A DNA stretch of 64,000 nucleotides from Streptomyces roseirectus (GTDB taxonomy: Bacteria; Actinomycetota; Actinomycetes; Streptomycetales; Streptomycetaceae). Within the stretch, counting starts at the first letter, position 1. Every line of letters starts with the position of its first letter. Position numbers and translations under genes: made by a program. Shown here piece after piece: positions 58,889-64,000 of this stretch. Under the pieces are notes generated by a model that saw nothing but the letters and a program-made list of their open reading frames with translations, did not search any database and was not told the DNA's origin. The DNA is taken from assembly GCF_014489635.1 (NCBI RefSeq), contig NZ_CP060828.1, positions 9,536,001-9,600,000 of the forward strand, in the 5' to 3' direction.

Positions 58889-59234
58889 GGGTGTGCCCTC
58901 CATAGGTGCGGAGCCGATTACCGGCCGCTTGTTCTTCCCCATTCTCACCAGGGGTTCCGACGTACCGACAGGGTCAAATATCCCTGTTCAAAAATTACGG
59001 AAAATACAGTCCGAGAATCCCTGGGTAAACGCCGATAAAGCCCTTCGCATGTGTACGTGCCTCAGCACGGATCCGTTCAAAGATCCGAGAGGGTCCAGGC
59101 AGAACCGGCCGCACATGAACGAAAACACGCCTCTTCCTACGTCATGTGACGCATTGACCCCAAAGCTCCGTCACGATTGCATGCTCATGGCCATCCGGTG
59201 GGGAGCCGGAGGCGAGACCTCTGTGGGGGGAACG
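58889..59234. other. A/T-richer intergenic region between divergent secreted proteins
   Basis: About 346 nt clearly richer in A and T than the neighbours, without a convincing gene. It holds an inverted repeat ACAGGG (58968-58973) and CCCTGT (58982-58987) near the expected leftward promoter, and CGTCA-TG-TGACG around 59141-59152 on the rightward side. Confidence 0.5.
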
Positions 59235-60296
59235 ATGAGCAGACGTGTGCGGGCGGTTCTGAGCGCGACGGCCGTGGCCTGCGCGATCACGGCGGCGTTA
59301 CCGGGAGCCGCCTCGGCGGACCCCGCGAGCACCCTCGCCGCCGGCGTCGAACGGATCAGCGTCGCGGCCGACGGCACCCAGGGCGACGGCGACTCCACCG
59401 GCGCCTCGATCACCCCGGACGGCCGGAGCGTCGTCTTCGCGTCGTCGGCGACGAACCTCACGCCCGAGGGCACGACGGACGGCGACCGCGTGTACGTCCG
59501 CGACCGGCGGACCGCGCTGACGAAGCAGATGGGCGCCTACGTCCCCGTCCAGGCCCCGGTGATCAGCGGTAACGGGGGATACGTCGCCTATCCGCTGCAG
59601 TGGTTCAACGACATACGCATCCGCCAGTACCAGGTGGCCACGGGAGCCACCGCGTCCGTCGACTGCTCGGCCCACAGCTGTGGCCAGCCCTCGCTGAACG
59701 GCGACGGCCGCTACGTCGCCCACGTCATCCGCTTCAAGCCCCCGCTGACCGGCCAGCGCGTCGAACTCCAGGGCTGGAGCGACAGGTTCACCGTCGCCGA
59801 CCTCCCGCACACGGCCCCGTCCCGCCCGTCCGTCAGCGGCGACGCCCGCACCGTCGCCTACCAGGACGGCCAGAACCAGGACGTCTACGTCTGGAACCGC
59901 ACCACCGGCACCACCACCGGCCCGCTCGAAGGCGCCGCCGTGGCGGCGACCCTCGTCCAGCTGAGCGACGACGGCACGAAGGTCGTCTACCTCTCGGGCC
60001 CCGACACCTACGTCCACGACATCCCCACCGCCACCTCCCGCCAGGTCCCGAACGTCCGTGGCCTCGCCATCGACCCCACCGGCCGCTACCTCCTCCACAC
60101 CCCCGACGGCACCTCCCTCGTCCTGCGCGACCTCCAGTCCGCCACCGAGGAGACCGTCACCACCCACCCCGCCACCGCCGGCCCCGACTCCGTCACCACC
60201 GGCGGCCGCGACGTCGTCTTCCACTCCCTCTCCGACGCCCTCGTCCCGGGCGACACCAACGGCAGGTCGGACGTCTTCATCCACCACTTCTACTGA
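59235..60296 (+). CDS. secreted TolB/WD40-like beta-propeller protein
   Basis: A 353-residue protein. The signal peptide covers about residues 1-29 (VLSATAVACAITAALPGAASA). It is built of beta-propeller blades with recurring ISxDGRxVxF cores: ASITPDGRSVVFASSATNLT, then SLNGDGRYVAHV, SVSGDARTVAYQ, LSDDGTKVVYLS and VTTGGRDVVFHSLSDALVPG. This is the PD40/TolB-type repeat of secreted actinobacterial proteins. ATG 59235 has GGGGGGA upstream. It is divergent from the aerolysin-like gene and its last 7 nt overlap the end of the convergent GH78 gene. Likely a binding scaffold; ligand unknown. Confidence 0.85.
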   Translation: MSRRVRAVLSATAVACAITAALPGAASADPASTLAAGVERISVAADGTQGDGDSTGASITPDGRSVVFASSATNLTPEGTTDGDRVYVRDRRTALTKQMGAYVPVQAPVISGNGGYVAYPLQWFNDIRIRQYQVATGATASVDCSAHSCGQPSLNGDGRYVAHVIRFKPPLTGQRVELQGWSDRFTVADLPHTAPSRPSVSGDARTVAYQDGQNQDVYVWNRTTGTTTGPLEGAAVAATLVQLSDDGTKVVYLSGPDTYVHDIPTATSRQVPNVRGLAIDPTGRYLLHTPDGTSLVLRDLQSATEETVTTHPATAGPDSVTTGGRDVVFHSLSDALVPGDTNGRSDVFIHHFY

Positions 60297-63200
60297 CCGG
60301 GCACCCCCTGGGCGATGAACGCGTAGCTCCCGGAGCCCACGCCGTACACCGACCGGCCGCGCTCCAGCCGGTCGAACCGGGCTCCGGCGGGCAAGCCCCG
60401 CACGGAGCCGGGCACCCACACCTCCGCGGTCGTGTTCGGCGGCACGGACACCCGCAGCCGGAACTCCCCCTCCCGCAGCGTCCATCGGGAGGACACCACC
60501 CCGTAGGGCGTGCGGTAGCTGCCCTCGGCGGAGGTGAGGTCGCCGACCGGGCGGGGGTCGATGACGAGGCGGCGGTAGGCGATGTCGTCGGGGGCCCGGC
60601 GGATGCCCGCGAGGCCGGTGTGGAACCACTCCTCGATCTGGAGCAGGATCATGTGATTGTCGGAGTAGCGGAGGTCCCAGGTCTCGGGGAGGGTGGTGAG
60701 CCCGCCGGGGTGGGCGGTGGTCGGCTGGAGGAAGTAGCCGTAGGACGGCCGGGTGTCCTCCTGGAGGACGTCCCACAGGACGTCGTCGCGCCCGGCCGCG
60801 TGCAGGGAGCGGACGATGGGCGCGAGCCCGATGGTGCCGCCCCCGAGGTGCGGACCGCCGCCCGCCGGCCGGTGGGCGCGGACGAGTTCGACGAGCGCGT
60901 CGAGCACGGAGGCGCGCTCGCTCTCGGGGACGAGCCCTTCGTCGAGGGCGAGCGCCTGCGCGGCCTGCGTCGCCCCGGCGGGCCCGGCGGAGCCCTGCGC
61001 GGTGTAGCGGCCCAGCGCGGGGTTGTAGAAGGCGTCGTGGAACGCGGCCCTGATCCGGTCGGCGAGGCTGCGGTACTCGGCCGCGTCCGCCGTCCGCCCG
61101 AGGAGTTCCGCCATGCGGGACATCCGGTCGGCGACCTGGTGGTAGCCCCAGGTCCCGGTGATCCGCCCCGACGTCGCCTCGCTGGAGAACCAGTCCGCGA
61201 GCGCGGCGTCCACGAGGTACGCGTCCGCGCCGGTGCCCGCCTTGCGCGTGCGGATGTAGGTGAGGAACGCCTGCATCTGGGGGTAGGTGCGGGCCATGGT
61301 CCGGGTGTCGCCGTACGTCTCGTACAGGTACCAGGGGACGAGGACGATGCCGTCGCCCCAGTTGATCTCGTCGCCGTAGCGGCCCGTGTAACCCCAGTCG
61401 TACACCGGCGTCTTGAGGGCCACGTTGCCGATGTTGTCGCCGGAGCGCGACTGGCCCTCCACCAGGTGCCGCTGCATGGTGCGCAGGTAGGCGCCGTAGC
61501 CGAAGATCCGGTGCAGGGCGCCGAAGGGCTGGAGGTAGTCGGCGGGGTAGGCGAGCTTCTCGCGCCCGGGACAGTCCGTGAACGTCGACATGAGGTTGCT
61601 CATGACCGAGTACCGCGCCATGCGGTGGACACGGTTGATGCGCGCGTTCGACGTCCGCACGTCGCCCGCGACGGGGACGTCCGCGTGGATCTGGAGACCG
61701 GTGACGGTGTCCGGACCGGGGGAGTAGCCCTCGGGCAGGCCGGTGACCTGGAGCCACTGCATGCCGAAGTAGTGGAACTGCGGCTGCCAGGTCTCGCCGC
61801 GCGCCGCGCCGTGGGCGGTGTAGGCGGCGAAGACGTCCGTGCCGCGCGCGGGCCCGCCGCCCATGACGGACGTCTGGTCGACGGTACCGTCCGCGTTCAG
61901 CGCCTCGGCGGGCCGCATCCGCACCGTCGTGCCGGCCGGCACCCGGTCGAGGGCGAGACGGGGCCAGCCGGCGAAGTTCTGCCCGAAGTCGAAGACCCAG
62001 ACGCCCGGCTGAGGCTGCGTCACACCGACGGGTCTGAGCCGGTCGACGACCCGCAGCGGCTCGGCGTTGCGCCACACCAGCTCGGTCGTCAGGTTCGGCG
62101 CCGGGGCGAACCCGGCGTCCGTCCAGCCCATCGCCGTCCCGTCCCGGCGCAGTGCCGTCGCGCCCAGGTCCGCGCCCGGCGCCGTCCAGCCGGGCTGCTC
62201 GCGCCGGGCGTCGTAGTCGGAGCCGGAGAACCAGTTGGCGGTGGTCGTCGGCCCGAGAGCCGTACGCCAGGAGCGGTCGCTGACGACCGTCTGCACCACC
62301 CCGTCGCCCCGCGTCACCTCCAGGCGGGCGATGAGCCGGGGAGAGACGGCGGCGCCCGCGCTGGGGTCGACACCGGCGAGGGAGTTCCCGGAGGCGGTGA
62401 CGGCGGCCCCGTCGGCGTGGTCGGCGGACAGCGCCGGCGTGAACGCGATCGAACCGGTGTCCAGCGCGGTGATCGTCCGCGACTCCAGCCGCACGCCCCC
62501 GTCCCCGGTGTCGATGTTGACAGTTCCCCCGACGTGGAAGTTCGCCGTGCTGCTCACCCGCACGGACACCGCCCCCCGCGCGGCGGCGCCCACCAGCGTG
62601 CCTGTTCCCTTGAACTGGCTCTGCCACCAGGAGTACGGCGCGGTGCGGCCGGTCGCGGCGTTGGTCACGGACCGCGTCACCAGCGCCGTCCCGTGGCCCA
62701 GTTCGACGCCGAGCGTGTTGGGCCCCGGCCGCACGAGACGGGTGACGTCGTACACCCGGTACTCCGTGGACAGCTGGTAGTTGGAGTTGCCGGGCGCCAG
62801 GACCTCGTCGGTGACCGGCGCGCCGTTGAGACGGGCCACGTGCAGGCCGACGCCGGACAAGTACAGCCGCGCCCGCACGACACGCCCGGCGATGCGGAAG
62901 GCGCGGGCGAACACCGGCAGCGGCTGCTCCAGCGCGCGCCCCGCGTACTCGATCCAGCGCGCGTCCCCCCAGTCGGCCCGCTGGAGCAGGCCCATCTCCC
63001 ACGACGCCGGACGGCTCCACGGCGTCACGTCCCCCGCGCCGCCCCAGACCCGCACCTGCCACACCACCACGTCGCGCGAGCCCAGCACGGGACCCCGCCA
63101 GGCGACGTCGGTCTGCGCGGCCGAGGCGACCTGGCCGCTGTCCCACAGCAGTCGGCCCGCCGCGAGGTCGCGCTCGGAGCGCGCCGCCCGGATCCGGTAC

Positions 63201-63448
63201 GCGCGCTGCGTCCACGCCCGTGGGGCGTTCACGACCCGCCAGCTCAGCCGGGGCGCGGGGTCGTCGACGCCGATCGGGTCGTCCGTGCGGCCGTTGATCC
63301 CCAGGTCGGTGGCCTGGGCCGGGCCGCCGTCCTCCGCCGCGTGGGCGCTGGGCGAGTGGACCACGGGCAGCGCCATTCCCGCCGCCGAGGCGGCCATCGT
63401 GCCGACCACGCGTCTGCGGGTCGGCGAACCGTTCAGCTCTTCTGGCAT
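60290..63448 (-). CDS. Tat-exported GH78 alpha-L-rhamnosidase
   Basis: A 1052-residue enzyme. The N-terminus carries a twin-arginine signal (PTRRRVVGTMAASAAGMALP). Domains: Ig-like and beta-sandwich modules (about 45-450, including EMGLLQRADWGDARWIEYAG), a further sandwich with FDFGQNFAGWPRLALDR, then the (alpha/alpha)6 catalytic domain (about 615-960) with the family motif TFTDCPGREKLAYPADYLQP, where the Asp and Glu are catalytic candidates. The C-terminal beta-sandwich includes YRRLVIDPRPVGDL. ATG 63448 has AGGAGA upstream. A perfect TGAAACGTTTCA operator lies 27 nt further up, next to a broken LacI gene. It should release terminal L-rhamnose from plant glycans or glycosides. Confidence 0.93.
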   Translation of the reverse strand: MPEELNGSPTRRRVVGTMAASAAGMALPVVHSPSAHAAEDGGPAQATDLGINGRTDDPIGVDDPAPRLSWRVVNAPRAWTQRAYRIRAARSERDLAAGRLLWDSGQVASAAQTDVAWRGPVLGSRDVVVWQVRVWGGAGDVTPWSRPASWEMGLLQRADWGDARWIEYAGRALEQPLPVFARAFRIAGRVVRARLYLSGVGLHVARLNGAPVTDEVLAPGNSNYQLSTEYRVYDVTRLVRPGPNTLGVELGHGTALVTRSVTNAATGRTAPYSWWQSQFKGTGTLVGAAARGAVSVRVSSTANFHVGGTVNIDTGDGGVRLESRTITALDTGSIAFTPALSADHADGAAVTASGNSLAGVDPSAGAAVSPRLIARLEVTRGDGVVQTVVSDRSWRTALGPTTTANWFSGSDYDARREQPGWTAPGADLGATALRRDGTAMGWTDAGFAPAPNLTTELVWRNAEPLRVVDRLRPVGVTQPQPGVWVFDFGQNFAGWPRLALDRVPAGTTVRMRPAEALNADGTVDQTSVMGGGPARGTDVFAAYTAHGAARGETWQPQFHYFGMQWLQVTGLPEGYSPGPDTVTGLQIHADVPVAGDVRTSNARINRVHRMARYSVMSNLMSTFTDCPGREKLAYPADYLQPFGALHRIFGYGAYLRTMQRHLVEGQSRSGDNIGNVALKTPVYDWGYTGRYGDEINWGDGIVLVPWYLYETYGDTRTMARTYPQMQAFLTYIRTRKAGTGADAYLVDAALADWFSSEATSGRITGTWGYHQVADRMSRMAELLGRTADAAEYRSLADRIRAAFHDAFYNPALGRYTAQGSAGPAGATQAAQALALDEGLVPESERASVLDALVELVRAHRPAGGGPHLGGGTIGLAPIVRSLHAAGRDDVLWDVLQEDTRPSYGYFLQPTTAHPGGLTTLPETWDLRYSDNHMILLQIEEWFHTGLAGIRRAPDDIAYRRLVIDPRPVGDLTSAEGSYRTPYGVVSSRWTLREGEFRLRVSVPPNTTAEVWVPGSVRGLPAGARFDRLERGRSVYGVGSGSYAFIAQGVPGQ

Positions 63449-63475
63449 GCGAAATCTCCTGACCCAGCGAGGGGG

Positions 63476-63487
63476 TGAAACGTTTCA
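63476..63487. promoter_or_regulatory. LacI-family operator TGAAACGTTTCA upstream of GH78
   Basis: A perfect 12-bp palindrome of the central-CG type used by LacI/GalR repressors, different from the GAACCGGTTC boxes at the left end of the window. Confidence 0.7.
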
Positions 63488-63622
63488 AACCGAAAGGTGA
63501 ACGACATTGCGGTACAGGGTGCGTTGGTGCGGCTCTCCGGTGGGGCACAGGCGGACGGGCGGCTCCGCGCCTGCGACGGGCATCGTTCTGAGCGACGTGC
63601 GGCAGACCCTAGGGTCGCCGTG

Positions 63623-64000
63623 GTGCCCCGTCAAGAACGCGCCGTCGGCCGCGAGTCGGGCCCGACCGCGATGTCCGCCCAGGTCGGTGCGGGTGTCCCA
63701 GTCCTCGGTGCCGAACTACTTCCACAAGCCCCACAAGCTCCCGGCGGCCCGCATGCCGCGCACCGGCGCGAGCCCGGTCGTCGGCTGCCTGGCGTTCGAA
63801 CTCGCCGGCGCCACCACACCCCGAGACCGCGACCGCCATCGAGCGGCGGGTCTCCGCCGAGGGCCTGTACCTGCTGACGGCCGACGACACCGGATCGCGC
63901 CGGCGCGAGCGCGAATACCTCCAGCTCTTCGCACAGCAGCGGGTCGCCGGGATCATCGTCTCGCCCGTCGGCGACGTCGAGGACGAGCTGCGCGGCCGCG
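63623..64000 (+). pseudogene. decayed LacI-family regulator, cut by window edge
   Basis: Three forward frames carry pieces of one LacI protein in order. Around 63685 is a remnant ending QVGAGV. In a second frame, about 63690-63815, is RVSQSSVPNYFHKPHKLPAA, then RTGASPVVGCLAFELAGATT. In a third frame, from about 63815, is ETATAIERRVSAEGLYLLTA, then YLQLFAQQRVAGIIVSPVGD, to the window end. So at least two frameshifts, plus a deletion of about 20 residues between helix-turn-helix and effector domain, are present. It is probably the former repressor of the divergent GH78 gene. Confidence 0.7.

Noticed and set aside
59600..63478. Open frame of about 1290 codons on the forward strand over GH78
   Set aside because: Antisense of a clear rhamnosidase and overlapping the beta-propeller gene in another frame; Arg/His/Pro-rich shadow composition.
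1..64000. CRISPR arrays, tRNA or rRNA genes
   Set aside because: No regularly spaced direct repeats with unique spacers, no tRNA-like CCA or T-loop patterns and no rRNA sequence were noticed on reading; a tool scan could still find a tRNA.

Overview
This is very GC-rich actinobacterial DNA. Third codon positions are strongly G/C, GTG starts are common, and there are SARP, GntR/MocR and NB-ARC/LuxR regulators, Tat and Sec secreted glycosidases, a class IV-type lanthipeptide locus and FxSxx/trypco conflict genes. The content fits Streptomyces or a close relative, probably an accessory (arm-like) part of the chromosome. No rRNA, tRNA or CRISPR array was seen.

Layout. 1-11 kb: a DUF5709 gene, then a divergent glycan-use locus. 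A large secreted clan GH-A glycosidase with carbohydrate-binding modules lies to the left. A LacI regulator, an ABC sugar importer (lipoprotein plus two permeases) and a GH63-like cytosolic glycosidase lie to the right. Four perfect GAACCGGTTC boxes sit between them, two on the predicted transcription starts. 10.5-17.4 kb: small regulators and enzymes (ArsR-like, DUF1707, a membrane protein, NmrA/TetR pair, AraC, SRPBCC) plus a broken LLM oxidoreductase.

17.4-21.5 kb: a compact lanthipeptide operon, lanL - 36-residue precursor - LLM flavin/F420 oxidoreductase, with a strong hairpin between precursor and reductase. The precursor is too short for routine gene calling. 21.5-24.6 kb: NmrA/LysR pair and a bacterial GRAS-domain protein.

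24.7-34.4 kb: an apparent conflict/RiPP region. A trypco2 protein, a trypsin-like/VMAP-C protease and an NB-ARC-TPR protein of the FxSxx-COOH system (with a rare TTA codon) form one operon. Further right, on the other strand, are an FxsA-like precursor with an unusual C-terminus and a HExxH-type peptide hydroxylase. Between them are an ABC-F protein, with a leaderless 7-codon upstream ORF, and an aminoglycoside-phosphotransferase-like gene.

34.7-43.8 kb: aldo/keto reductase, SUKH protein, a hexapeptide-acyltransferase fusion, and two tandem NB-ARC/LuxR regulators, the first carrying a repeat-expanded insert. 43.8-45.6 kb: an IS200/IS605-type element with a ruined tnpA and an intact-looking tnpB. 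45.6-64 kb: esterase plus GH27 operon, membrane acyltransferase-like protein, YciI, SARP regulator, AraC, a tiny three-repeat secreted lectin-like protein, EamA/MocR pair, an aerolysin-like secreted protein, a beta-propeller protein, a Tat-exported GH78 rhamnosidase and a decayed LacI regulator at the right edge.

Biologically the window mixes plant-polysaccharide foraging, two separate RiPP systems, NTPase/protease conflict modules and antibiotic-resistance-type genes. All functions are inferred from sequence motifs read by eye; no database search was run.
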